Shown here one piece after another: positions 36,425 through 47,400 of a DNA stretch of 64,000 nt (the stretch's first letter is position 1; every line of letters begins with the position of its first letter). The position numbers and the translations under genes are program-made. The stretch comes from Metallyticus violacea (taxonomy: Eukaryota > Arthropoda > Insecta > Mantodea > Metallyticidae): contig CM060833.1 of NCBI GenBank assembly GCA_030762175.1, positions 165,825,001-165,889,000 of the forward strand, in the 5' to 3' direction. Under the pieces are notes generated by a model. It made no database searches. It saw nothing but the letters and a program-made list of their open reading frames with translations, and had not been told where the DNA came from.

Positions 36425-37601
36425 CGAGGGTAGGTCCATAAGTTTCCGGCCTTACCATTTTCTAGTTATGATGAAAACAAAAACCATATTTCACTTTTCA
36501 AAATAGTTAACACTTTATTGCAATACACTTCTTACATCTTTGAATTAACATTTCAATCCCTCCCCCCAAATAGTCAGAAGTCTTGTCTGCAAAATGGGCA
36601 TAAACAGCATCCATCATTTCTTCGTCACATTTAAATTTTCTTCTTCGAAGGTCCTTCTTGAGTTTTCCGAAGAGGAAATAGTCACTGGGAGCTATATCTG
36701 GGCTGTACGGTGAATGGTCGATCTACTTTAAGTCACATTTCTTCACAGCTTTCTTTGCAACAAGAGTTGTGTGCACAGGTGCATTGTTGTGAAGAAGGCG
36801 CACACCACCACTCGGCTTTCCTCGCCTTTTCTCTTTGGTGGAAGCACATAGCCTGTGCAGTAGGCCAGCATAGTACTCCCCATTTCCTTTTCTTGAAGTC
36901 AATGAAGAATATTCATTCACAGTGCCAAAAGATAGTGACCACGATCTTCTTGGTTGACTGAGTGACCTTGACCTTTAGAGGCGGTGCTTCGCCAGGTTTA
37001 CGCCTGTCACCCTATTGATTCTCTTTTGGACAAGGAATCATAGTAGAGCACCATAGTTTCATCTCCTGTAACAATGGTTTGCAGAACTTCTGTCTTGTTG
37101 CCAGGGCAGAGCTCCAAAAATGTCTGACAACAGATGACTCGTTGCGTCTTTTGGACTGAGGAAAGAAGTCTAGGCACCCATCTTGCACTAACCTTATGCA
37201 TGTTTAAATGTTGATGAAATAATTTAAAGACTTTTGTTTTAGAAAGGTCCAATCTTGCTGCTATTTGCGTAACTTTGAGTCAATGGTCTTCCATAATTTC
37301 TCCTTTCATAAGATCGATGTTTTTAGGAATCAGCACCTTTAAGGGCTGACCTGCACGCTCTTCGTTTTCAATGCTTTCTCGACCCATTCGAAAAAGTTTG
37401 GCTCATTCTTTTACGGTAGAATATGAGGGGGATGCTTCCATATACACTGTCCAATTGCTGCTTAATTTCATTTGTAGTAAATTCTTATTTTGTGAAGAGC
37501 GGAGCGGAAGTTAGTTCTGCAATTGTTTACTTACAGATAAGGTATGGCAACAGATAAGTATTTTGTGAAGGCGAGGCTGGAAACTTATGGACCTACCCTC
37601 G
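36425..37601 (-). mobile_element. Mariner family M, copy 6, both ends present
   Basis: Both inverted ends are intact (CGAGGGTAGGTCCATAAG and its complement) and flanked by TA at 36423-36424 and 37602-37603, giving 1177 bp. On the minus strand the transposase keeps SARWVPRLLSSVQ and TGDETMVLYYD around 37030-37190, LLHNNAPVHTTLV (second Asp changed to Asn) near 36790, and SDYFLFGKLK near 36680. Frameshifts separate the parts, and the region before HPPYS is shortened. Non-functional. Confidence 0.9.
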
Positions 37602-37603
37602 TA

Positions 37604-38112
37604 TATTAACATAACTCTTTATCTACTGCATATCTACTAGTGCTTATTTAGGTTTCAAATGGATCTATTAACACAAGTAGATAATATAAAAGCTCTAAGT
37701 CGATACAGTCATATTCCTATAGAACTTCATTGCAGCGGGTTGTTAACGCTCACAATGTCCGACTGCTGTCAACCACGTTAGTGGCACAGCATTCGTCACT
37801 CATATCTTGAACATTTCCCGAATACGCCTCTAAAACTGCTACACGCACTTACCAGTTTTAGTAATGGAGTTTTCTTCAACACGCAACTGCAGGAACCTAA
37901 GGGAGTCCATGCAGTTTTTATTTTATTTTATTTTAAAACAATGAACCGGAAACATATTGTTATTTTTGAATATTTAAGATTTTTAATAGGCTTTACCTGG
38001 TTACTTTGGATGGTATATGTCTTTAAAATAATTAAGTGGATTGAATGACTGTACGGAATACAAAATTATGATTTTTTCCCCTTATTCTAAAACAAAAGCA
38101 TTGTGAACTCAC
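37604..38112. other. Intron sequence
   Basis: AT-rich, no recognised feature, up to exon 38113-38273. Confidence 0.5.
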
Positions 38113-38273
38113 CATGTAGGCCGGCAGAGTCTTGAGATAGGCCCGCACCTTGGGATCAGGTGAATACTCTCCCACTAGCTTATGACCCTGGCCCTCCAAC
38201 ACCACAGCCTCCAGCTTATCCAGGTCTCCTGTTCTCAACCATTGCCTGATGATACTAGGGTTCATTTGCATCA
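38113..38273 (-). CDS. Ankyrin-repeat gene, module 1 leader exon (161 bp)
   Basis: This phase 1 to phase 0 exon has acceptor TTACAG and donor ATG|GTGAGT. It encodes the leader of repeat module 1: an amphipathic stretch with GDLDKLEAVVLEGQGHKL, then GEYSPDPKVRAYL and a terminal LPAYM directly at the donor. The same 54-codon pattern recurs in exon 17274-17434 and, diverged, at the end of exon 1873-2367. The conserved positions are D-L-x-x-L, E-G-x-G-x-K-L, P-x-V-x-x-(Y/F)-L and P-(A/Y)-(Y/I)-M. It may be a degenerate ankyrin-like helical pair that caps the following repeats. The role is unknown. The exon call rests on strong splice sites and exact length agreement with its paralogous exon. Confidence 0.88.
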
Positions 38274-38539
38274 CTGTAACATATGTGTGCTTCTGTACAA
38301 CAAATGACTGCTCAGAATTCTCACGGAAAATCTCAAATATCAAAGATTGCTACTCTAAAGTGTTGACTGCCACGTACAGAAACTAAAGGATGCAAGAGAG
38401 AGAGGGATGAACTTTTGTCTATATCGTGACCGGTTAAGAAATATGCATGTCGTAAATCAACAATCCCAGGAGTAACGCTATAACTTCACTGTAAAAGAAA
38501 ACATTCAAGCAGATGTCAACACAGAAGATTATGGTCATC

Positions 38540-38915
38540 CCAGAACAAAGATGCTGTGAAACGCTTTCAAGCTGAGACTTTCAGCCCTTCAGAACCGGAG
38601 ATTTGGGAAACTGTCATCAGGAATTCTTGTCTTTCGTGACATTGCAGTCCAGCACCACTTCATAACTGTCAGCAACATTCTGGAATGTCGATGGAAACAT
38701 TTCAAGCATCCACCATACATTCTGATTTCATTGATTTACTTCACTTCAAAAACGGCTTCCTTCTCAAAAGTTTGACGACAGTGAAGAAATGGTTCAGTTC
38801 CCAGGCAGAGGTCATTTATGTACAGGCATCCAAAACTTGCCCTTTGGTACAGAATGTGACAGGAAAGAAATGACAAGTATAGAAAAGTAAAGAACACGTC
38901 TACAGCAAGTGCAAA
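38540..38915 (+). mobile_element. Mariner transposase relic, C-terminal
   Basis: In the short intron between exons 39069-39239 and 38113-38273. Plus frames read HSDFIDLLHFKNGFL (usual P-S-D-F-H-L-F), VKKWFSSQAE and YVQASKTCP or, shifted, VQGIQNLP. These match the mariner C-terminus (A-V-x-x-W-L-S-S-Q, G-I-Q-K-L-x-P-R-W). Broken; ends lost. Confidence 0.5.
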
Positions 38916-39068
38916 AGTAATACAAATATTCTCAATTTACTTTATTGTGTTATGAATGAAATGCGCCTCGTATTTTCTCCTAGTTCTATTTTTGTCAAGA
39001 GAAAGATTGGCATTATCTAAGTCAAATAAGAATTATTAATTAATTTAGTTGTATTCGAGATAACTCAC

Positions 39069-39239
39069 CCCTCGGTGGACTGGAGTGGACGTACAGCCCA
39101 GCAGTGCCCTGCTGACTGCCTGGAGGCGATATCCTTTTCCTCTTCACACCCATCTTATTGCGGTATCTCCTTCCACTAACTCCCCCTGGTGGACCTTCTA
39201 CTTGCAAAGACATTATCTCTTCCAGCGGCAATGGTACAT
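39069..39239 (-). CDS. Ankyrin-repeat gene, N-terminal basic exon
   Basis: Internal exon of the large minus-strand gene, entered in phase 1 after a CAG acceptor at 39240-39242 and left in phase 1 at a GTGAGT donor (39068-39063). It encodes 56 whole codons. The residues are Gly/Pro/Ser-rich with a basic patch KMGVKRKRISPP, which resembles a short nuclear localisation signal. An in-frame ATG lies 10 codons in (IMSLQV), so it could hold the start codon if upstream exons are non-coding. Its last base G joins the TG of exon 38113-38273 to make a Val codon. No domain is recognised. A complete mariner copy begins about 130 bp upstream of its acceptor, in the opposite orientation. Exon borders are seen in sequence; the nuclear signal is inference. 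Confidence 0.72.
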
Positions 39240-39367
39240 CTGCCTACATGTGTCACATATTATAATAAACAAGTTAATGGAAAATGCTTTATATGTGAAA
39301 CATAAAGCTAATGAATTATCTAATTGAATCGGATTGGTCATTCATATTTACCACCGTATAGCATATA

Positions 39368-40617
39368 CGAGAGTAAGTCCATAAGTTTCCGGCCTCGCCG
39401 ATAAGGATTATCGCCTTCACAAAAACCATATCTGGTGTCATACCTTACCTGTTAAGTAAATAACTGCAACTGTAACTTCGCCGTGTTCAGTTGTTCAGAT
39501 ATAGTTGCATAAAGAAGGCTATGTGTAGAAGATTGTGACATGTTCAAAATGGAGTATCGAGCTGTAATTAAGTTCTTCACAAAAGAAGCACCTACTCCAA
39601 ATGAAATTAAACAGCGATTGGACGGTGTATATGGGGAAGCATCCCCCCTCATATTCTACCGCAAAAGAATGGGCCTAACTTTTTCGAATGGGTCGAAAAA
39701 TCATTGAAGACGAAGAGCGTGCAGGTCGGCCCTTGGAGGTGCTCACTCCTGAAAACATCGCTCTTGTGGAAGGAGAAATTATGGAAGACCGGCGGCTCAA
39801 AGTTACAGAAATAGCAGCAAGGTTGGGCCTTTCCAAAACAACAGTCCTTTGAGTTATTCATGAACATTTAAACATGAATAAGGTTAGTGCAAGATGGGTG
39901 CATAGACTTTTTTCCTCAGTCCAATAGCAGCAATGAGTCATCCGTTAGGCATTTTTGGAGCTCTGCCGTGGCAACAAGAGAGAAGTTCTGCAAACCGTTG
40001 TTATAGGAGATGAAACTATGGTCCTCTACTGTGATCCCTTGGCAGAAAGAGAGTCAATGGAGTTGCGTAAACCTGGCGAGGCACCGCCTCTAAAGGCCAA
40101 GGTCACTCATTCAACCAAGAAGATCATGACCGCAATCTTTTGGGACTGTGAAGGAATACTCTTCAGAAGGAGAGGAACACCACAGTAAATGGGGAGTACT
40201 ATGCTGGCCTACTGCACAGACTGCGTGCTTCCATCAAAGAGAAAAGGTGAGGAAAACTGAGTGGTGTGTGCGCCTTCCTCATGACAAGGCGCCTAAGCAC
40301 ACAGCTGTCGTTGCAATGGAGGCTTCAAGGAGAGGAACAATATCTAGTTCCCAGTGACTATTTCCTCTTCTCTAAACTCAAGAAGGACCTTCGAGGAAGG
40401 AAATTTAAGTATGACGAAGAAGTGATGGATGCTGTTTATGCCTATTTTGCAGAAACGATTTCTGACTATATTTGGGGGGGGGGGGGTTGAAATGTTGATT
40501 CAAAAATGGGAGAAATGTATTTCAATAAAGAATAACTGTATGTCAAAGTGAAATATAGTTTTTGTCTTTATTATACCTAGAAAATGGTTAGGCCGAAAAC
40601 TTATGGGCCTACCCTCG
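39368..40617 (+). mobile_element. Mariner family M, copy 7, both ends present
   Basis: TA-flanked (39366-39367 and 40618-40619), 1250 bp, with left end CGAGAGTAAGTCCATAAG. The plus-strand transposase parts run HTH, GDETMVLYCDPL, FWDCEGILF, a decayed LPHDKAPKHTA (second Asp replaced), SDYFLFSKLKKDLRGRKF, and a G-run tail WGGGG. At least four frameshifts. It lies 127 bp upstream of the acceptor of exon 39069-39239, on the opposite strand. Confidence 0.9.
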
Positions 40618-40759
40618 TATCTGGAATGCATTGAATATCAACAGCGGTATTGTTAGCGAATTCCTAAGGAACGAATATTGCGGTTGCATCCAAGAAGCGA
40701 TTTTTGAAAATTTTCTTCCAATCACTATCATCCTGCCTACTAGGCACCGAAAATGAATA

Positions 40760-41110
40760 TGCGCGCGCACGCACACATTGTGTGGTATGTGTCTGTCTGT
40801 CCGTTGACGCTCAAATGGTCGCAATTCCTGTTTTTTCTCAACGAAACTTAATGGCAAATAACCATCACTTAACAAACGATTCATCAAGTTCATGAGCCAG
40901 TAAAACTGGGCCATTGGGGTAGGGGTTAGCCTAAAGCGAAAATAAAAATAAACAAATAAAAATCGCTGTAGTGGCCACAAGCGTTTTTTTTTTTTCCTCA
41001 ACGAAACTTGGTATATAAAATAAATTAATAAAATAGTTGCTGTACACCAGGGCAATCGGGCAATTACGAGTGGGGGTATACCTGAAAAATGAGGGGGGGG
41101 GGGGTTAAAG
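40760..41110. repeat. Diverged tandem repeat of about 160 bp
   Basis: CTCAACGAAACTT recurs at 40837-40849 and 40997-41009, each after a T-run. The following segments share a G-rich end (TTGGGGTAGGGGTTA, then GGGGGGGGGTTA). It is preceded by an alternating GCGC/CACA and GTCTGTCTGTC stretch. Class unknown; noncoding. Confidence 0.45.
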
Positions 41111-41467
41111 CGAATTTTTAAAATCTCTAGCGACCTCAATTTTAATTTTTTTTTAAAGCAAACTCAGTAACTGCCATTGAAATAAAATAACTCGCACTTG
41201 CTGTGGCATCCTCCCCGTTGAGTTTCAAGGGCAAGCTTTTGTCCCATGAATGCTTCTGATGGACGCCTTGTAATAAGCTGGTTTGACGCCATTGCTATAC
41301 AATGTTTAGCCGGTGGATTTGTTCCTGGATACTGTCGAGCAAAAACCGGTAACGTTTCCATAATTGATCCGCTTTGCTCATAACCCTCTACAATCACCAC
41401 TTTCTGGCGTGTATTGTAGATGTCGATTGAACAAGGAACATGTTAAGATAGGAGCCAACAATGGGTG

Positions 41468-41573
41468 CCTGAAAGAAGAGACCTCTGAGCAAAATTTGTC
41501 GGCCGTTTCACGCCCTGATTTTAATGAGATGCTGATGACCTGAGATGTTAAAGAGCGTCCGTAAATAAACAAA
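41468..41573 (+). mobile_element. SINE family A, 3' fragment
   Basis: CCTGAAAGAAGAGACCTCTG to CGTCCGTAAATAAAC matches the last 105 bp of family A. 5' truncation of this kind is typical of reverse-transcribed insertions. Confidence 0.75.
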
Positions 41574-41629
41574 TCATCGCAAGAAGACGATGTTCGTTAA
41601 TTGTGTTGCACTGTGTCACGCTGTTACTT

Positions 41630-41890
41630 CTGTGAGGAATTTACTGTCACGAGGGGTGTGGGAGGTACTGAATGCACTAGATAGTAACCCCTGCGGTTTC
41701 CATCTCTTGTGTACGCTAAAGAAACAACTCTGGGGGAAGCGTTTCCATACAAGAAAGGCAATATTTCTATTTCATGATATGAACAAACACAGTACAGCTA
41801 GTGATATATTCAACGCCTTCCAGAAGTATAACAAAAGTGGCAGGAAATCAATCATATTGCAGGAATGCAACAGTTTTCTAGTTCTAGAAT
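41630..41890 (+). mobile_element. Mariner transposase relic, C-terminal
   Basis: The open plus frame 41590-41892 ends with a mariner C-terminus: WEVLNALDSNPCGFHLLCTL (third Asp region decayed), KKQLWGKRFHTRK and FNAFQKYNKSGRKS. Nothing upstream is recognisable. Confidence 0.6.
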
Positions 41891-42229
41891 AAATAGGTTT
41901 CTCAAATATAGGCCACTACCTTTTTATGATAGAAACAGCATTTACTTATCTGTAGGAAGTTTCTCCAACAAGTGACGATAACGATATGGAAATTCAAATA
42001 CTCTTCCTGGGGAAAGCAGCGTTTTACCTAAGGGTAATGACTAGTCGGTGTTTCCGGGAAATGTTTGAGCGACAGATGTCAGGTCCAGGGCACGCCAACT
42101 GGCGTGAACAACTCAGGCCCTTTCTTTAGTTGATTTCAAGACAGCCTTGCTTATGAAACTTGCTTAATTTATTTCTCTGCACAGTCTTTGTTAATTGAGC
42201 TTTGGAAATAGCAAGTTCCTCGCTCTGTC
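41891..42229. other. Intergenic or intron sequence
   Basis: No recognised feature. Confidence 0.45.
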
Positions 42230-42575
42230 ATAAGCTGCCCGAGTCTTTCGTTACATGCAAAATGAATGTTTTCTTTATGCAATTGCCTGCTCCACCTTAG
42301 TAGTACATCTGTCCATCTTTACTTAGTCGGTCTGTATTTCAATGCTTGTTTTGGAGGTCTGCAACTGTCCATTCTATCAATGTAGTCTGGCCAGTTATTT
42401 CCATATTTTTCCATTTCATTTCATTGAGGTTTTACATATAACCCCAATCACTTTATTCCTTATATGTTCAGTTACATACAGAATGTTGCTCTTAGAAATT
42501 TAATTTCTGAGCTTTGACCTACATTTCATTTACATCCTAGAAACCCATTTTTCGCACCCATAAATTAAAGAGGTG
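42230..42575 (-). mobile_element. LINE C-terminal fragment
   Basis: Minus frames, shifted, give YGCEKW-like, then WPDYIDRMDSCRPPKQALKY and RWTDVLLRW. The pattern W-x-x-H-x-x-R-M ... P-K-x-x-L-x-Y ... R-W is the usual end of ORF2 in RTE/R1-type LINEs. Many stops. Confidence 0.5.
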
Positions 42576-42859
42576 GTTACAATTGTTACAAAGCTATGTG
42601 CCAATTGAATATTTTTTTGCAGAATTCGATGAATTTTAAAAATTTATATTGAAAGCATGCTTTTAAAAAATGTCTACATCCAATATCTTTCCAAAAATAT
42701 CCTAAAATGTTTAATTTTATTTAAACATATTGATTTTGGGTGATTTTTTTTAAATTAAAGCTAGCTTGGGATTGAATATCATATAAATAATAATTTTATT
42801 AATAAAATCATATAATAAAATACCTTTTTTTGCACTTCTAAAACTTTTAAAAGTGGGAG
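42576..42859. other. AT-rich sequence
   Basis: No recognised feature. Confidence 0.4.
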
Positions 42860-43440
42860 TAGCCATCTACAGTGCTATTCAGAAAGAAGGAACAGATTTC
42901 AAACATTTATTTCTTCCAAACTACAAAAGATAGAAACACAATTCCAACGTTCCTGGAAAGAGAAAAGTTCAATTTTCACTTTTTATGCATTTAATATGAG
43001 CAGTTATCGAATTCACAGCTTCAACAATTCGATGTCCCAGACTTTCAACAGTGTCAGGCATAGGGGGATAAAAACACGGTCTTTTACGTAACCTACAGAT
43101 AAAAGTCACAAGGAGTGAGGTCTGGAAACCTGGGAGGCCACCGATGATGAAGTTGATCTTCTGCTCCTCCTCTTCCACTCCAACGTCCTGGAATGGTGTC
43201 ATTCAGGTAACGTCGGACGTGCTTAGAGAAATGAGGCGGAGTACCATCTTGCATGAATATGAAGTCATCTGAATCATCTTCAAGTTGAGGAAATAGCCTG
43301 TTTTGAAGCATGTGTAGATAGGTTAAACCTGTCACAGTGTTCTCCATGAAGAAGAAAGGTCCATAAACTTTGTTTACAGATATGGCACAGAAGACGCTAA
43401 TCTTCGGTGAGTCTCTTTCATGTTCAATAACTGACATAGT
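42860..43440 (-). mobile_element. DDE transposase relic, C-terminal half
   Basis: Two minus-strand frames joined by a frameshift: KISVFCAISVNKVYGPFFF, then FMQDGTPPHFSKHVRRYL (second Asp, about 43205-43265), GRWSGRGGAE, RFPDLTPCDFYL (third Asp, about 43093-43130), and then PDTVESLGHRIVEAV. It is an insect element of the group whose transposase has W-I-G-R-G-G-P before S-P-D-L-T-P. The N-terminal half is missing. Confidence 0.75.
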
Positions 43441-43934
43441 CAGTCAATTATGTTATGTTTTAATAACTCTGTTATTAAAGCATATTTAATTATAAAAACA
43501 AGTTTAAGTTAAAGTCAACATTATACATAATCATTTATTCCCTAAAATGCCTTCACTTTGCCCTTGGTTATTCATGCTATAAATAAAGAGTATTATTTTC
43601 TCAGTTTTTGGGTGAGAGATTTTTAAAAGAAATGTTGAACAGCCTCAGAAATGTGCTAATTATAAACCGTTATGTTATTAATTGGAATATTTTATACAGT
43701 GTCATAAATTGCAGCTGCAGCGAAACACTTTATTTTTTTCATGGGGCAACCAGAGAGTGTCTTTCGGCACTAAAAATGTATTTCATAAATTCATTTCAAA
43801 CCTTACTTCTTAATTTTTCTGGAATTTCTGGGCGCAATTGCAAACAACTCTGTACCTTAGTTCATAACGAGAAAGCATTTGGTTTTAGGTAACTTTCATA
43901 ACATAAAAAAAGCTATGCCTGAAAATACGATAGA

Positions 43935-44216
43935 ATGAACGAATGGTGATTAACGCCCGTTTTTGCTACAGAGGCACCATAGGCAGTGGACAGTGATGGT
44001 ACACGAATGAAATGATATATTGGGAAAGGATTTATTTTTTAAGGAAGGAATCGTTCCAGGCCTAAGTTTAGGGTACCTCCCCGGCATTTGCCATTTATGA
44101 GGACTGAGGAAAACCTGAAAAAAACCTCGGTCAAGGAGGACGGTCCTGGCGGGATTCGAACCCAGACCTCTCGCTCACGAGTCCGTGACTTAACGACTTC
44201 GGCCACTCGTGGCGGT
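43935..44216 (-). mobile_element. SINE family B copy with 13-bp target site duplication
   Basis: Complete body and head (GGCCACTCGTGGCGG at the right). AAAATACGATAGA at 43922-43934 and 44217-44229 is a precise direct repeat, which fixes both ends of the family. Confidence 0.88.
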
Positions 44217-44229
44217 AAAATACGATAGA

Positions 44230-45066
44230 GATAAAACAAAAGAATGTCATTCAGGTCATACCAGGTCACTTCATAAGTCCATTCTCCACATAAGTCTTTC
44301 CCGAAGAGGCAGAGTTAAATTTCGCACTAGATCTGCTAATTTGCAATAGTTTGTTGTTATGGTTACACCTAACAAAGAAAAGATTCAGTGTATGAGGTCA
44401 TTGCACTTGTTCAGGTGAACTGAACGTTGGCGGATAAATTTAGATTTCTATGGTAAACAAATGAAGCACACAATGTATTGGGTCTTTTGTTGTCCCAAAG
44501 TGATCAATACTTGTTTATTGTAACTCACTTGCAAGCCAGGCGTTACTGCTAAAACTGCATCAGAATTTACGGACATTAATAATACGTTAGACAAGAACAC
44601 AATAGCTCTCATGTCCAGGAATCGAATCACTGTGCTTCGGTGTATCTGCCAATGCGCAAGCCAATCATTTAATAGCAATGAAAAATATCAATACCTTTAG
44701 GATGAAATATATACACACCTGTATTAAATAATGCACTGCATATCTCAAAAAAATTATAGTGATATTTAGGTCAGTTTTGCACAAAAACATGAAAACCCCA
44801 CTGTTTTTTTTTTTTTTTTATCTTGCTTATTGAACAGAATTTCCTTCAAATAGCAAAAAACATAAGTTTGGTTTTAATTTACAAAATATCTTTGGAGAAG
44901 CAAATGTTAAAATTACATCATAGTACTGAAGGCATTTTGCAGTATCCTTAAATTTCCCAATGCCCTTAAACTTTCGTGCATGCATATAATGATTTGTCAA
45001 AAACAGCTGCTTAAAGTGGAATATAATTTTGAACGGGCGATACCTTGAAAAGTTACATATAGAATT
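44230..45066. other. AT-rich sequence
   Basis: No recognised feature. An A/T homopolymer lies near 44806-44820. Confidence 0.45.
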
Positions 45067-45358
45067 TTTTTTTTTTTTTTGAGTAGTGTTTAACGCCCGT
45101 TTTTACTACAGAGGCACCATAGGCGGTGACACTCATGATACATCAAATGAAATGATAAATTGGGAAAGGATTTTTTTTAAGGAAGGAAAACGTTCCAAGC
45201 CTAAGTTATAGGTATCTTCCCAGCATTTGCCATTTACGAGAACAGAGGAAAACCTGGAAAAAAACCTCAGCCAGGGAGGACGGGCCTGGCAGGATTCGAA
45301 CCCCAGACCTCCTGCTTACGAGTCTGCGCCTTAACGACCTCGGCCACCCGTGGCGGTT
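45067..45358 (-). mobile_element. SINE family B copy with 9-bp target site duplication
   Basis: T-run plus full body plus head GGCCACCCGTGGCGG. TATAGAATT at 45058-45066 and 45359-45367. Confidence 0.85.
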
Positions 45359-45654
45359 TATAGAATTCTGAAAACTTTACAGCATGTTTAAAATCTGGGT
45401 ATAGGCTGTGAAAGGATGAATTGCTTACCACTGCATTTGTGTTTAACACGGATCTTAAACAACAGAATGTTTGCAATAATGTGACTTTGATCCCTAACTC
45501 TACCCTGATCCATGTGTGTTTTTACGTCATTGTTGAATATATTACTCTCCTCGAGGATGATGAACTTCCTCCTGTGATGCTGTAACATTTCTACAGCATG
45601 TTAAAAGAAGAGTTACTTCTGTGCTAATCACTGATTTACAGTTTCCATTATGTC

Positions 45655-45800
45655 ATATTGTGGAGCACTTTTCCCTCCCTAGATGGTTTTCTTTCAGTTA
45701 TGAAAGTAGCCTGAAAGCACTGGAAGTGGGAGCTAGATCTGGAGAGTATAGAGGATGCTCCAACAGTTCAATTCAGAGGTTGAAACATAACTTGCCTTGA
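45655..45800 (-). mobile_element. Mariner transposase relic, short
   Basis: On the minus strand, LLEHPLYSPDLAPTSSAF followed by a stretch resembling L-K-K-x-L-x-G-K. The Y-S-P-D-L-A-P motif surrounds the third catalytic Asp of mariner transposases. Confidence 0.55.
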
Positions 45801-46188
45801 AGTGCTGTCGTTAAAAAAACAATACACTCCTCGACGTTTCTCGTTAGTTTAATCTTGAAACGTTTTAAATTTAATTTGCTTAATTTTGCTTTAAAATTGT
45901 GGCAGAATTGCAAGCTGTGTATGCATCTCAAAAATAAAAAGCAAGGTCCTGCATGCTGATAGCTGCTCCTCGATTTTAGGGGATGGAGACACCTTATGTT
46001 TCCATTTAATAGTCACAGATCTGTCAAATGCTTTTCTATTTGTTCACCCGAACTTGCTTCCTTAAAAATGCTGACTCTCAACCGTTGTTTGTAGATATTA
46101 ACATGAATTATCCATATAGCAGTTATTATTTTTTTTTTTATTTTCAGTTCTTTATTAAGATGTTATATACTTCATGGTATAAGAGATA

Positions 46189-46480
46189 GTCGGTCCTGGT
46201 GGTGTAGTGGTAACCATACTTGTCTCCAAAATCCAAGATCACGGATTCGATCCCGGCCAGGACCGATGGATTTTTTCGGCGGTAAAAATCCTAAGAATGG
46301 CTTCCTTCGGAAGGGAAGTAAAGCCGTGAGTCCCGTGTTGTACATTTACGGCACGAAAAAGAACCTCAAACCTGAAAATAGACGTCTCTGAGCAAAATTT
46401 GTCGGCCTTTTCACGCCCTGAATAGAATGGGATGCAGATGACCTTAGATGTTAAAGAGCGTCCGTAAATAAACAAAAAAT
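46189..46480 (+). mobile_element. SINE family A copy with 12-bp target site duplication
   Basis: TCGGTCCTGGTGGTGTAGTG head, box B GGATTCGATCCC, full body and AAATAAAC tail. ATGGTATAAGAG at 46174-46185 and 46481-46492. Confidence 0.88.
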
Positions 46481-46735
46481 ATGGTATAAGAGGCCTGTTT
46501 TCTCTTTGTCTCTGTCGATCGTGCAACATTAGACAAATGTATGCTTTCTTCTTATATGACAATTTTCCAATGGACCATCGCTATGTTCGTCTTCATATGT
46601 TTTTCTACAATATTTAAAATTATGATATAATACCGTCCTGCATCAATTGTGAGAAATTAATTAGAATAATTAATTTCACACAATTATGTAACATTTTATT
46701 TCAACTAGCTGTAAGTGAAGGGTTCTGTGTGTAAA

Positions 46736-47400
46736 GATGTCAGGAATTCTCGCTCGGACAGCAAAGAGACCGTTCTTACAGACAACAGAGAAAATCCTTT
46801 GTTTTGTTCATTGGAAGGGGGTTACTTTTCCCCCGGTAGGTATGTTGGCAAATACGAACGCTGTTAACACCTGTGCTACCGTTAAAGGATGTTGAACTGT
46901 AACGTACCGTAGAAACTGAAATTGAACTGCCGACGAATCGCCAAGTTGTAATATTCAGATAATCTGACTAGCTATAACATGAGAGTGGCATGTCACCGAT
47001 AGAATGTCTAAATCCGCAGTGGCGGGAAAAGAGAGCTTCCATGTATCACGTGATCAAGCGAGTCTTATTGAGTATTTGACATGAAATCGCCCTTTTTGAG
47101 AACTAGTCTTGGGAACTCGCTCTGGAACATCAACGTTCGAGCTTCACTTCTGCTCGGTGCTAGCAGTCAGAAAACTACTGCTTGTCAAGTATTATAGCTC
47201 GCGTGTCTGTCAAATGTCTCATTACTGCGGTCCGACGAGAAACGCCCTGGTACACACTTGTTGGTTGAATAAACGACGTCAACTCGCAGATAACAAGGTG
47301 TTCTTTCTCATCAATAAATCGCCTTTAATTCCCCTTACACAAACCGGCACTTTAAAGTTCCAAAAACCAGCAACATCCCTCTAGATCGACAAGAAGAGTT
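46736..47400. other. GC-richer block, possibly solo LTR or promoter
   Basis: This block is markedly richer in CpG than its flanks. It begins near TGTCAGGAATTCTCGCTCGG. Later come a TATA-like TATTATAGC, TTGAATAAACGACG and ATCAATAAATCGCC, then CCTTACACA. A TG...CA boundary with AATAAA inside would suit a solo LTR, but I found no flanking direct repeat and no partner copy. It could equally be a host promoter region. No coding frame of note. Confidence 0.25.

Noticed and set aside
40609..41139. 176-codon minus ORF
   Set aside because: It runs across poly-T and poly-G repeats and the diverged tandem unit; its Pro/Lys-rich start comes from homopolymers.
46190..46262. Possible tRNA gene (acceptor-like stem, box A and box B)
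   Set aside because: The same sequence heads every family A SINE and continues into the SINE body; the anticodon arm is not well formed.
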